Below, one piece after another: positions 7,131-16,494 of a stretch of DNA of 64,000 bases. Numbering within the stretch: position 1 is the first letter of the stretch; each line of letters begins with the position of its first letter. The translations under genes were made by a program, and so were the position numbers. The notes below the pieces were generated by a model. That model searched no databases. It saw only the letters and a program-made list of their open reading frames with translations, and had not been told where the DNA came from. The stretch is from Affinundibacterium seohonense (GTDB taxonomy: Bacteria; Pseudomonadota; Gammaproteobacteria; Burkholderiales; Burkholderiaceae_D), in assembly GCF_014284305.1 (NCBI RefSeq), contig NZ_JACOFW010000012.1:1-64000 (forward strand), written 5' to 3'.

Positions 7131-8960
7131 ATGAAAAAGACTCTCTTACGATCATTAGCGCTCGTTTGCGCGATGGCTTCTCCATTCGCTTTTGCGGATG
7201 TCAGTTATCAAATCAAAATCACCAATCCAGCGCAACATTTAGCAGAAGTGAAGATAGACTTCCCTGCTGTGTCAGGCAAAAGCTTGGATGTACAAATGCC
7301 GATTTGGCGTACTGGCCGTTACGAAATTCTTAATTTAGGCAAAAATGTACGTCAATTTGCGGCAACAAATGGCAAGGGTAAAGCGCTGGCATTTACTAAA
7401 ACCGACAAGGGCACCTGGCAAGTAAAAACACAGCCAGGTGATACGGTAAAGATTTCGTATGAGATTTTTGCAAATGCATTGGGCGAACGTACGCAACATA
7501 TTGATGACACCCATGCTTATCTCGATGCCAGTGGCGTCTTGATGTATGCAGCACCATTTCGCAGTCAGCCTGTCAAAGTCACCTTAGACACGCCGAAAAA
7601 CTGGATCTCGCGCTCTGGTATGGATAAGGGCAATTGCGATAATTGCTTCGTTGCTAAAAATTATGACGTCTTAATCGACTCACCGATTGAAACTGGCGAA
7701 CATGAATTTCATAGCTTTGATGTAGATGGACACACGATCGAATTAGCGATTTGGGGTCGTGGTAATTATGACGGCAAAAAAATGGCCGGCGATTTGAAGA
7801 AGATCGTTGAAGGTGGTCGTAAATTATTTGGTCCTTATCCATTTAAACGCTATTTATTTATCGTTCATGCGACGGATGGCGTTGGTGGCGCAACTGAACA
7901 TTTAAACTCGACAGTCATTCAAAAAAATCGCTGGGGTTTCTCTCCGCGTAAAGAATATCTCGGTTTCTTGCGCACCGCTGCCCATGAATTTGTGCACACA
8001 TGGAATGTGAAAGCGTATCGTCCAAAAGAGATGGTGCCTTACGAATATCAACGTGAAAATTACACACGTTTATTGTGGATGGCTGAAGGCAATACCTCTT
8101 ATTTTGAAGAGTTACTGACTTTACGGGCTGGCATCCAAACGCGTGATGAATTCATGGAAGAAATGTCAAAAGCCGTGTTCGCGTATGAACATCAGCCTGG
8201 TCGTTTCCAACAAAGTGCTGCGGAGTCCAGTTTTGATGCCTGGATCGATGCAGGCGGCGAACGCGCACGCAATGCTTCCGTCAATATTTATAGCAAAGGT
8301 ATGTTGTTAGCGACAGCAATAGACATCGAAATCCGCGAGCAAACTAAAGGCGCTAAAGGCTTTGAACATGTGCACCAATATCTGTATCAACATCATACGG
8401 TTGATAAAGGTGGTTACTCAGAAGCAGACGTGCGTACTGCGTTAAAAACCGTCACTGGTAACGATTGGTCAGGCTGGTGGGCAAAATATGTTGATGGCAT
8501 GGGCGAGATCCCATTTACAGAATTGTTCAACAAGGTTGGCTTGCGTTATGTGATTGAAGGTGGTAAAGACGACGAGCAAAAAGAAGAGTGGTTCACTGGC
8601 TGGCGCACTCGCGACACCAGTGATCACCCTGTGGTGATTGAGGTTGAACGTGACAGCCCAGCATGGAAAGCAGGCGTAGTAGCGGGAGATATTTTGGTGG
8701 CAGCAAATGGACTGCGTTTAACACCAAAAGACATCAACGATAAACTGTGGTTACTACAGGAAATGCCGATTAAATTGACCGTATTCCGTCGCGATGAATT
8801 ACGTGAAATTGCATTAACAGCGAATCGTCAAATCAAGGGTAAAGCAAAGTTAAAAGCGGTCGATGCAGTTAACGATGAGCAAAAAGCCTTAAATGCTAAC
8901 TGGCTTGGCGTCGCTTGGCCTGCAACCAAACCGGCTAACGCGGAAAAAGCCAAAGAATAA
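7131..8960 (+). CDS. M61-family peptidase with PDZ domain (glycyl aminopeptidase-like)
   Basis: The product has 609 aa with a clear signal peptide (MKKTLLRSLALVCAMASPFAFA), so it is exported. An N-terminal beta-rich M61 domain precedes the zinc site HEFVHTWN (His285, Glu286, His289), with the third ligand expected in WMAEGNTSYFEE. A PDZ domain follows near residues 495-560 (VEVERDSPAWKAGVVAGDIL). Family members are metallo-aminopeptidases preferring N-terminal Gly/Ala; the exact substrate is inferred from the family. It is monocistronic and ends at a terminator shared with the convergent M1 peptidase gene. Confidence 0.94.
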   Translation: MKKTLLRSLALVCAMASPFAFADVSYQIKITNPAQHLAEVKIDFPAVSGKSLDVQMPIWRTGRYEILNLGKNVRQFAATNGKGKALAFTKTDKGTWQVKTQPGDTVKISYEIFANALGERTQHIDDTHAYLDASGVLMYAAPFRSQPVKVTLDTPKNWISRSGMDKGNCDNCFVAKNYDVLIDSPIETGEHEFHSFDVDGHTIELAIWGRGNYDGKKMAGDLKKIVEGGRKLFGPYPFKRYLFIVHATDGVGGATEHLNSTVIQKNRWGFSPRKEYLGFLRTAAHEFVHTWNVKAYRPKEMVPYEYQRENYTRLLWMAEGNTSYFEELLTLRAGIQTRDEFMEEMSKAVFAYEHQPGRFQQSAAESSFDAWIDAGGERARNASVNIYSKGMLLATAIDIEIREQTKGAKGFEHVHQYLYQHHTVDKGGYSEADVRTALKTVTGNDWSGWWAKYVDGMGEIPFTELFNKVGLRYVIEGGKDDEQKEEWFTGWRTRDTSDHPVVIEVERDSPAWKAGVVAGDILVAANGLRLTPKDINDKLWLLQEMPIKLTVFRRDELREIALTANRQIKGKAKLKAVDAVNDEQKALNANWLGVAWPATKPANAEKAKE

Positions 8961-9002
8961 TTATAAGAGATCTGTTTTCTATCTTTATTCACTTCACCAA
9001 AC

Positions 9003-9031
9003 AACGCCAGCGCAAATTGCTGGCGTTTTTT
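9003..9031. terminator. Rho-independent terminator between the convergent peptidase genes
   Basis: AACGCCAGC (9003-9011) pairs with GCTGGCGTT (9019-9027) around a 7-base loop, followed by T6 on the plus strand. It terminates the M61 gene. The minus-strand side lacks a good T-run. Confidence 0.85.
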
Positions 9032-9041
9032 GTTGATGAGC

Positions 9042-10652
9042 TTATTTCCGTTCCACTTTAGCTTCAAACAGCAGTTTCACCATAGGGTCAAGGCTCACCG
9101 CTTTAGGCGTCAGTTGCAGAGGCAAACTAAATTCCGTCGATTTACTGTTTATACGAATGGAGTGCAATTCAAATTGATCGTCACTGCCCTGCACTGCCAG
9201 ATCCAAAGGAAAATCAAATAAGGCTTGCAATTGTGATTGTTCAATTTTGAGCTTTACTACTTTTTTGCTGCGATCAAACCACCATTGAATTGCCAACTTG
9301 GGATACCCGGCTTGATATAGCCATTGTTGAAAAAAATGAGATAAATCTTTACCTGAAACCTGCTCCATAGATTTCTGAAAATCGACACTCATCGCATTTT
9401 TCCCACCAAAATTTGCATAGTAGTGACGTATTCCTTGCCAAAACACGGCATCACCCAAGTCTTGTCTAAGCATGTGCAAAACCCAAGCCGCTTTTTCGTA
9501 AGTATTCGGACTTAACACTAACTTCGGATCTTGCAAAGTTGTATCAATAATCGGGCGCAGCACTTTTTGGTGATAACGAATGACTTTCTCTCGATTCGCC
9601 AACATCTGTTTAACGAACGCCTCTCGTCCAAACGTATTCTCAATATACAAACTGGTAAAGTAGGTCGCAAAACCTTCACTTAGCCAAACATGATGCCAAT
9701 CATTCTCAGTGGCAGAATTACCAAACCATTGATGAGCAATTTCATGCGCAATCAAAGCTTCTTGCTCGCCTTTACCTGTTACCGAATTTTCAAAATAAAA
9801 AATGGTGTTGGCATTTTCCAATCCGCCGAAACGGGTCTTTGACTGCACATTGGCGAGTTTTTTGTACGGATAGGGACCTATATTTTTTTGAAAATAATCC
9901 AAAGCACGGATCGCTACACGGTAATCGTGAAATCCTTCATTTCTGTTTTGAGGAAATACCCAACTAGTAATTGAGACATCATTCAATTTCGCACTTTCCT
10001 GCATGGCGAAACGAGCGACACCGATCACCATGACCTTCATAGGAATTGGCACATCTTCCCGCCAATGTGTCAATTTACGATTGCCATCCAAACTACTCTC
10101 TTCAATCTTCAAACCATTCGCCACGACGGCATAATGAGACGGTGCGGTGATGATAAATTCCACAGCTGCTTTATCGCTCGGATGGTCAATCCCAGGAAGC
10201 CATTGATGCCCCTGATCTGGCCAATTGTCAGCAAAAAACACGCGATCACCAAATTTATTTTTACTAATGTGCAGACCTGAACTTGGCTCACCTTCATAGG
10301 CTATCTGCAGTTCAAAGACAGAATTGATTGCTTGTAACTGAGGCAATTGTATTTTTAACTTTTCACCTTGATGTTGTATCGACAAATGCTGTCCAAGCAT
10401 AGTCGCCTCCAATACTCGCATTCCCTTTCCGGCATCATTCAATTGCGCTAAATCGAGTTCTAGCTCGGCGATTGGTATCAGTGCATGAATCGTGATAATG
10501 GCTCTGCCTTGTATTCGCGCATTGTCGTCATTTAATTCGATAAAGTAGCGATAGCGCTCGACGTCGATACCGGGATTTTTAGTATAAAAATCTCGAGCGG
10601 CTCCCAAATTTGAAGCCAACACCAAAGTTAAAAAACACAAAAAATTTTTCAT
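9042..10652 (-). CDS. M1-family zinc metallopeptidase (aminopeptidase N-like), exported
   Basis: The zinc signature HEIAHQWFG and the downstream glutamate ligand in WLSEGFATYF (about 18 residues later) define an M1 gluzincin. GGLENANT stands at the position of the GAMEN substrate box, a modest departure. The preferred ATG gives MKNFLCFLTLVLASNLGA, a good signal peptide, and 536 aa. An ATG 24 bases upstream is also in frame and neither start has a strong Shine-Dalgarno sequence. The length is short compared with about 870 aa for aminopeptidase N, which fits the compact bacterial subgroup. It is convergent with the M61 gene and may share a role in exported peptide degradation. Confidence 0.92.
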   Translation of the reverse strand: MKNFLCFLTLVLASNLGAARDFYTKNPGIDVERYRYFIELNDDNARIQGRAIITIHALIPIAELELDLAQLNDAGKGMRVLEATMLGQHLSIQHQGEKLKIQLPQLQAINSVFELQIAYEGEPSSGLHISKNKFGDRVFFADNWPDQGHQWLPGIDHPSDKAAVEFIITAPSHYAVVANGLKIEESSLDGNRKLTHWREDVPIPMKVMVIGVARFAMQESAKLNDVSITSWVFPQNRNEGFHDYRVAIRALDYFQKNIGPYPYKKLANVQSKTRFGGLENANTIFYFENSVTGKGEQEALIAHEIAHQWFGNSATENDWHHVWLSEGFATYFTSLYIENTFGREAFVKQMLANREKVIRYHQKVLRPIIDTTLQDPKLVLSPNTYEKAAWVLHMLRQDLGDAVFWQGIRHYYANFGGKNAMSVDFQKSMEQVSGKDLSHFFQQWLYQAGYPKLAIQWWFDRSKKVVKLKIEQSQLQALFDFPLDLAVQGSDDQFELHSIRINSKSTEFSLPLQLTPKAVSLDPMVKLLFEAKVERK

Positions 10653-10895
10653 AAGCGAGCACATGTCGTGGGTCATTAGGTTTTACGATAAACAATATCG
10701 AGTTTGATTGAAGTCTTTTGCACAAATGATTATCTAAGCATAACAAAAAGTATCGACTATCGGAATCATCAATTCTTCTGATGCACAATATGTTCAAATT
10801 TCACTTTTTTTCACATGTAAGGGCTTGTCTCCTAACGATGTATCACATATTATTCAATGGAAGTTTGTAAAACATACACGCACAGGGAGCTACTG

Positions 10896-11534
10896 ATGGA
10901 ATCTCACCATAGCAGTAAACAGCCCTACCGGAACTCGCACAAATCAAGCTCAGCATCAGCCTGGCTAAGTGTGACTGCTAGTGGCAAATATCGCCCATTT
11001 CAAGCTCAACAAGACTCAAATAAAAATAATATTTTCTTGTCAGACGATGATAGCGAAGACAGCATTGTTTTTCTCCATGAGGCTGAAGACGGCAGCGCTG
11101 GTAAAACCGCCGTTAGTCCATGGAAAATACTGATTGCTGATGATGATAGCAATGTCCATGACACAACGGTTTTGGCGTTAAGTGGCGTTGAGATTCATGG
11201 AAAACCATTAGAATTTCTTCATGCTTTTTCTGCTAAAGAAGCAAAAGAAGTTGCAGAGAGTAACCCAGATACATCACTCATATTGCTAGATGTGGTAATG
11301 GAGACAGTCGACGCGGGCTTAAAATTGGTGAATGTTCTACGCGATGATTTATCCCGTAAAAATTTGCGTATCGTTCTGAGAACGGGACAACCAGGCTACG
11401 CCAAAGAAAACATTATGGGTAGTTACGCCATTGACGGTTATGCAACAAAATCCAAATTGACTCGTTCGATTTTGATCAACATGCTAAACGAAGTCCTTGA
11501 TTCTGGTGAAACTAAAGATACTTTACCAAATTAA
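10896..11534 (+). CDS. Stand-alone response regulator (REC domain) with N-terminal extension
   Basis: The start at 10896 has GGGAG seven bases before it, better than the ATG at 10857. The 212-aa product has about 75 polar, Ser-rich residues, then a REC domain: acidic pocket ADDD (81-84), phospho-acceptor Asp132 in LILLDVVM, Thr163, and Lys in GYATKSKLT. The REC sequence resembles those fused to DUF3369/HD-GYP proteins, but no output domain follows. It could act by protein contact or be a truncated version of a larger regulator. No kinase is adjacent. Confidence 0.9.
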   Translation: MESHHSSKQPYRNSHKSSSASAWLSVTASGKYRPFQAQQDSNKNNIFLSDDDSEDSIVFLHEAEDGSAGKTAVSPWKILIADDDSNVHDTTVLALSGVEIHGKPLEFLHAFSAKEAKEVAESNPDTSLILLDVVMETVDAGLKLVNVLRDDLSRKNLRIVLRTGQPGYAKENIMGSYAIDGYATKSKLTRSILINMLNEVLDSGETKDTLPN

Positions 11535-11562
11535 GAATTCATTCAAGATTGATTCCATTATA

Positions 11563-11594
11563 AAAAAACCGTCTCCGAGAAGACGGTTTTTTTT
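11563..11594. terminator. Bidirectional terminator between response regulator and aminotransferase
   Basis: AAAACCGTCT pairs with AGACGGTTTT around a short loop, with an A-run before and T8 after, so both convergent genes can end here. Confidence 0.9.
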
Positions 11595-11636
11595 GGTCAA
11601 GACTAAGCGATTCGGTCTTAACTACATCCTAAGCTT

Positions 11637-12830
11637 TTAAGCCAATACCGCAGCCATTGCTGCTGCCGTTGCCTCAACGTTTCTGGTATTCAAGCCAGCT
11701 ACGCACATACGGCCAGAACGTACCAGATAAACACCGAACTCTTCTTTCAAGCGATCACATTGCTCAGCTGTCAAACCGGTGTAGCTAAACATGCCGCGTT
11801 GGGTCAAGAAATAACTAAAATCACGACCTGGCACTTTAGCAACCAATACGTCATGCAAAGCCTTACGCATTGCCTGAATACGGTCACGCATTGCCACCAC
11901 TTCAGCTTCCCACATAGGACGCAATGCTGGGTCAGTCAATACCGTTGCAACCAATTGACCACCGTGCATCGGTGGATTGGAATAGTTACGACGGATAATT
12001 GCTTTCATTTGCCCCAACACATTCACGGCCTGCGCGGCATCTGGACACACCACACTCAATGCACCACAACGCTCGCCATATAAACTCATACTCTTAGAAA
12101 AAGAATTTGCGACGAAGAAGCTCAAGCCTTGATCCGCTAATAAACGGATGGCAAAAGCATCTTCTTCAATACCGTCACCGTAACCCTGATACGCTAAATC
12201 CAAGAAAGGAATCAGATTGCGCTCTTTGAATACAGGAATCAATTGCTCCCATTGTGCTTGGGTCAAATCAACACCAGTTGGATTGTGGCAGCACGCATGC
12301 AACAGTACGACGGATTTTTCTTCGGCCTGCTTCAAACTGGCGAGCATGTCGTCGAAACGCAAACCACCGGTTTCAGCGTTGTAATATGGATAGGTTTTAA
12401 CAGTTAAACCTGAGCCTTCAAACACGGCACGGTGATTATCCCAAGTTGGATCACTCACCAGCATCGTCGTTTCTGGGAAATAACGTTTAACAAAATCAGC
12501 GCCAACTTTCAAACCGCCACTAGAACCAACTGTTTGCAAAGTCACAACACGGCCTTCTTTAACCGCAGGACGATCGGCACCAAACAACAAATGCTGAACC
12601 GCTGTGCGGAAGTTGGCTGCACCTTCCATAGGCAAGTATGGGCGAGCACCTGCGGCTTCCACCACTTTTAACTCCGCAGCACGAACCGATGGCAACATTG
12701 GAATTTTGCCGTTGTCGTCAAAATAAATCCCAATCGACAAATTGATCTTGTTTGGGCGGGTATCTTTACCAAACGCTTCATTCAAGGAGAGGATAGGATC
12801 GCCTGCATAGGCTTCGACGTGCTGAAACAT
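11637..12830 (-). CDS. Aromatic/aspartate aminotransferase (class I, PLP)
   Basis: This 397-aa enzyme has the AspC/TyrB architecture: MFQHVEAYAGDPILSLNEAF at the start, HNPTGVD near 182-188, the PLP-binding Lys246 in NSFSKSMSLYGER, and the substrate-carboxylate Arg region near the C-terminus. It transfers amino groups between aspartate or aromatic amino acids and 2-oxoglutarate. Sequence alone does not separate TyrB from AspC with certainty. TTGGAG lies before the ATG. No partner genes are in an operon with it. Confidence 0.94.
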   Translation of the reverse strand: MFQHVEAYAGDPILSLNEAFGKDTRPNKINLSIGIYFDDNGKIPMLPSVRAAELKVVEAAGARPYLPMEGAANFRTAVQHLLFGADRPAVKEGRVVTLQTVGSSGGLKVGADFVKRYFPETTMLVSDPTWDNHRAVFEGSGLTVKTYPYYNAETGGLRFDDMLASLKQAEEKSVVLLHACCHNPTGVDLTQAQWEQLIPVFKERNLIPFLDLAYQGYGDGIEEDAFAIRLLADQGLSFFVANSFSKSMSLYGERCGALSVVCPDAAQAVNVLGQMKAIIRRNYSNPPMHGGQLVATVLTDPALRPMWEAEVVAMRDRIQAMRKALHDVLVAKVPGRDFSYFLTQRGMFSYTGLTAEQCDRLKEEFGVYLVRSGRMCVAGLNTRNVEATAAAMAAVLA

Positions 12831-13359
12831 GTTAAAACTCCAAGTTGAGAAAAATCGTAATAAAAAACAAGAAAGAATAAACTGCTAAAAACTTAAGTGC
12901 GCTCAAACCGTTGCTATATTTTACATTATTCGGCGAGCATCACTATCACTCTGCGTTCTAGGCTTTTCACATGTAGACAATTTTGGTTCAGCAAATACTG
13001 GCGTGGTGAATGCCCAAGTAGACGCTAACCAGAAAGTGTAGGTACACCGATGTCATGATTTTATGTCAGGGGAAAAATGGTGTTTTCCGCGAAGTTCGTG
13101 CTCATGTTTTGAGACAAACCAACAAAAAAGACGAATAAAGCAGAATTTCGTAAAGGCGTTATTTTGACACACTATGAATAGCAAAAGCCGTGTGAATGAC
13201 TATTTTTTGGGAAATTGGCTACCTTCAAAATGAATGTTGGCGGAACTTTTCATCTATCGTTTTAAATTTTGCTTGATCCACCAATAAGAGCTCTCTACAC
13301 TGTTTTTAGCTAGCCAGTTTCAATCCAAACGTCTTTCCACATTTAAAGAGATAATAAAT
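12831..13359. other. 529-bp intergenic region between divergent genes
   Basis: No gene or RNA element recognised. It must hold the promoters of the aminotransferase gene (leftward) and the DUF1428 gene (rightward); a TAAAAT on the minus strand around 12920 is a possible -10. Confidence 0.4.
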
Positions 13360-13713
13360 ATGAACTACATAGATGGTTTTGTTATTGCAGTCCCAACCGC
13401 GAACAAAGAGGCGTATAAGGCTTACTCTGAGAAGTCGTCTGCACTCTTCAAAGAATTTGGTGTATTACAAATTGTTGAGGGCTGGGGCGATGATGTGCAG
13501 CCTGGCAAACTGACATCCTTTCCTCAAGCTGTCATGTGCAAAGAAGACGAGACTGTCGTATTTTCCTGGATGACTTGGCCATCCAAGGAAGTGCGCGATG
13601 CCGCTTGGGAGAAAATGATGGCGGATCCGCGTTTTGCACCCGAAAATATGCCTATGCCATTCGATGGCAAACGCTTAATTTATGGCGGCTTTGAAAAATT
13701 AGTTGAATTATAA
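13360..13713 (+). CDS. DUF1428 family protein (YbaA-like)
   Basis: This 117-aa small soluble protein starts MNYIDGFVIAVPTANKEAYK and contains the family-typical IVEGWGDDVQPGKLTSFPQA, FSWMTWPSKEVRDAAWEKM and MPFDGKRLIYGGFE. The fold is a ferredoxin-like dimeric alpha/beta barrel (family knowledge); no enzymatic activity is established. AAGAGATAATAA precedes the ATG. The last codons and stop are included in a 27-bp tandem duplication. Confidence 0.93.
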   Translation: MNYIDGFVIAVPTANKEAYKAYSEKSSALFKEFGVLQIVEGWGDDVQPGKLTSFPQAVMCKEDETVVFSWMTWPSKEVRDAAWEKMMADPRFAPENMPMPFDGKRLIYGGFEKLVEL

Positions 13714-13752
13714 AGACAGACTCGATTAGTTGAATTATAAAGACAGACTCGA
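13699..13752. repeat. Perfect 27-bp tandem duplication over a stop codon
   Basis: The 27-base unit at 13699-13725, beginning TTAGTTGAATTATAAAGACA, is repeated without change at 13726-13752. The first copy holds the last codons and TAA of the DUF1428 gene; the second is downstream. The absence of divergence suggests a recent duplication. Confidence 0.95.
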
Positions 13753-13843
13753 ATGGTTAGAGATCGAGACTGCAAAAGTCATCTTGACACCAAAACAACA
13801 GGCATTGATACTTCCTAGATAATAAAAAATTCAGGGGGCTATC

Positions 13844-15832
13844 GTGGCGATTCAACAACTCAACGACGAACAGATCAAAACCTGGTCGCGTCAGCAAAAA
13901 GATCAATGGTGGCTGGATAATATCTACCGTGGGGACATGCCACAATTAAGTTGGCGCTCAGGCTTGACTGGATTTATATTGGGTGGAGTCCTATCTTCCA
14001 CCGCCATGTACATTGGTGCGAAAACTGGCATTTCCATTGGCGTCAATTTGATCTCTGTGATATTGGCCTTTGGCCTGTTCAAAGCTCTAGAAAATGCCGG
14101 CATTACCAACAACTTTACCGTACTCGAAAACAACTGCACACAGTCCATTGCCACCTCTGCTGGCTACATGACCATGCCTTTGGTCGCGTGCTTACCTGCC
14201 TACATGATGATTACCAAGATCATCCCGTCTTGGTGGCAAATGTTAATCTGGCTCGTCATCATCGCCATTCTTGGCGTCTTGCTTGCCTTTCCACTGAAAC
14301 GCCGCTTCATCAATGAAGATCAGCTCCCCTTCCCCGAAGGGAATGCCTGCGGCGTGGTGCTTGATACCTTGTACCACGGTGATGCGGATAGCGGTATTTT
14401 CAAAGCAAAATTGCTCGCCAAAGTTGGACTATGGACCGCCGCTTTACAAATTCTATTAAGCGATGGTTGGATGAAACTCATCCAATTTAAAATACTCAGA
14501 CTCAATCAATGGGCAGGATTAAACGAGCCTTGGTATCTAAAGGAGCGCTTGGATACGTATTATTATTTAGCGGCAGTTAAGTATGAGTTATGGATACCTA
14601 AAATTCTTGGTGTCGATTTTCGAACGCTGGGTCTGCGTTTGACATTAGATGCCGCAATGTTCGGTGTCGGTGCATTGATGGGAATTCGGGTTGCGACTAG
14701 TTGCCTAATTGGTGCCATTCTTAACTTTGCGATTCTCGCTCCCGTTATGATTAACCGAGGCGATATTGCCCCGCGCATGGGCTTAGATGGGAAATTGGTG
14801 CCACTCTCTCGTGTGGAAATTGTCAATCAATGGTCGCTCTGGTGGGGTATTGTCATAATGGTCGTCGCTGCTTTGATTGGCCTGCTCGCAAAGCCCGAAA
14901 TTTTCAAAGGCCTATCCCGATTATTCAAAACAGACAAGCTTATTGATCATGGCAAAGATGTTTTGGCTGATATCGAGGTTCCTTTATGGATTTCCTACTT
15001 TGGTGTGCCGATCTTTAGCTTGTTAGGCGTTTGGACGACCCATGCTTTTTTTGGCGTTCCCTGGATATTCGCATTTGTTTCATTGGCACTGGTGTATTTG
15101 TTGGCCGTGATTTGCATCAATTCGATGGCGCTGACTTCATGGATTCCGACCAGTGGATTGTCGAAAATCACGCAATTCACGATGGGGGCTTTGGATCGAA
15201 GCAATCCCGCAACCAATTTGATTCCAGCCGGGATGTCAGCGGAAGTCGCGTCAAGCGCCGCCAGCTTATTGTCGGATATTAAACCGGGATACATGCTCGG
15301 TGCCAAACCCCGCCATCAAGTCATCGGTCATTTGATTGGTATCTTCGCTGGCACCCTCGCCTGCATTCCTGTGTTTTTCTTATTATTTTTACCGCCTGAT
15401 GCCAACGGTGTACGCAATAGCGCGACTATTATCTCCGATCAATTCGCCTTCCCTGCCGCCATGCAGTGGAAAGGTGTCGCTGAGCTCATCGGCAATGGTT
15501 TCAATAACCTTTCATACAGCGCCATCATTTCCATGATCATTGCCGCACTTGCGGCGATCATTTTTGAAACGGCCGGAAAACTCAGTAAAGGAAAATTTCC
15601 GATCTCTGCGATTTCAATTGGGCTTGGCGTAGTGCTCCCACCCGAAGCCGTATTAGCTATGTGGATAGGTGCATTCGTATTTTGGATCATGGACAAAAAG
15701 CACAAGAACAGCCCGGTCGAGAGCAATGGCTATCGCATTTGGGTAGATGGAATGCAGGCTGTCGCCGCAGGCTTGCTGGCTGGTTCTGCCTTAATCGGGA
15801 TTGGCAACGCCATGATCAATGTTTTGATGTAG
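13844..15832 (+). CDS. OPT-family oligopeptide transporter
   Basis: The 662-aa inner-membrane protein has many hydrophobic segments. The start is GTG at 13844 with a strong CAGGGGGCT upstream. Family marks include GFILGGVLSSTAMYIGAKTG, FPEGNACGVVL, and AEVASSAASLLSDIKPGYML with GAKPRHQ. OPT proteins import oligopeptides or metal chelates coupled to protons; the bacterial group is poorly characterised, so the substrate is unknown. It is convergent with tapT at 14 bp, leaving no room for a classical terminator. Confidence 0.94.
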   Translation: MAIQQLNDEQIKTWSRQQKDQWWLDNIYRGDMPQLSWRSGLTGFILGGVLSSTAMYIGAKTGISIGVNLISVILAFGLFKALENAGITNNFTVLENNCTQSIATSAGYMTMPLVACLPAYMMITKIIPSWWQMLIWLVIIAILGVLLAFPLKRRFINEDQLPFPEGNACGVVLDTLYHGDADSGIFKAKLLAKVGLWTAALQILLSDGWMKLIQFKILRLNQWAGLNEPWYLKERLDTYYYLAAVKYELWIPKILGVDFRTLGLRLTLDAAMFGVGALMGIRVATSCLIGAILNFAILAPVMINRGDIAPRMGLDGKLVPLSRVEIVNQWSLWWGIVIMVVAALIGLLAKPEIFKGLSRLFKTDKLIDHGKDVLADIEVPLWISYFGVPIFSLLGVWTTHAFFGVPWIFAFVSLALVYLLAVICINSMALTSWIPTSGLSKITQFTMGALDRSNPATNLIPAGMSAEVASSAASLLSDIKPGYMLGAKPRHQVIGHLIGIFAGTLACIPVFFLLFLPPDANGVRNSATIISDQFAFPAAMQWKGVAELIGNGFNNLSYSAIISMIIAALAAIIFETAGKLSKGKFPISAISIGLGVVLPPEAVLAMWIGAFVFWIMDKKHKNSPVESNGYRIWVDGMQAVAAGLLAGSALIGIGNAMINVLM

Positions 15833-15846
15833 ACCCAAGGCTTAAT

Positions 15847-16476
15847 TTATTTTTTTGCCCTTAATAATTTATTTGCTCCAAAGCTAATTTGCAAGTCATT
15901 GAATGCATCAAAGGCTTGCAACAAAGCGTTGAATTTATCGGGAGGTGATTCCAGCTGCATCAAGGCATAAGTGCAGGCTTCCAGAGTCGATAGTTGCTCT
16001 TGAGTATAGGCATGCCGAATCTGATAGCGCGAAGGTGGCGTTTGATGCAGAGCATAACGAGGAATTCGTTGCAGCGCAGGACTGTGCATCAGCATCTGTT
16101 TACTATGACGCCAGCTGGCATCTAACAAGACCAAACGAATTGATTGCTTTTCATCGGCGAGGAAACCTTGCGCTGAAGGACTATCGGCACCTTCAAAATC
16201 AGGATACAACAAGACATTAGTTCTCGGATTTTGTGCAAAAAAGGGATGTAAGTCCTCTTCAGTGAATCGTTCACCTACCAAAATCGCACTGCGCGGCAGG
16301 CACAAGTGCAGCAATCTCGCACTACCCTTCACATGATTGACTTCGGCTGGGTGTTGGAGAATCAGAACCTCAATCTGACTTTCCACTTGTCTCACACATC
16401 CACAGATACAAGCACGCATAGCCCGTAAACAACGCGAGCAGACTGCACGCTTATTCGTATTGAGGGGAGTGCTCAC
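15847..16476 (-). CDS. tapT: DTW-domain tRNA-uridine aminocarboxypropyltransferase
   Basis: The 209-aa protein has an N-terminal Cys cluster (CSRCLRAMRACICGC, Cys13/16/24/26) and the DTW-domain core LILQHPAEVNHVKGSARLL and LLDASWRHSK, where D-A-S-W fills the DxxW motif. TapT (YfiP) uses SAM to form acp3U at tRNA position 47. The assignment to TapT rather than another DTW paralogue rests on length and the Cys cluster. It follows the epimerase gene by 18 bp on the same strand and is probably co-transcribed. Confidence 0.88.
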   Translation of the reverse strand: MSTPLNTNKRAVCSRCLRAMRACICGCVRQVESQIEVLILQHPAEVNHVKGSARLLHLCLPRSAILVGERFTEEDLHPFFAQNPRTNVLLYPDFEGADSPSAQGFLADEKQSIRLVLLDASWRHSKQMLMHSPALQRIPRYALHQTPPSRYQIRHAYTQEQLSTLEACTYALMQLESPPDKFNALLQAFDAFNDLQISFGANKLLRAKK

Positions 16477-16494
16477 GAACGAAATGCGCTTGAA

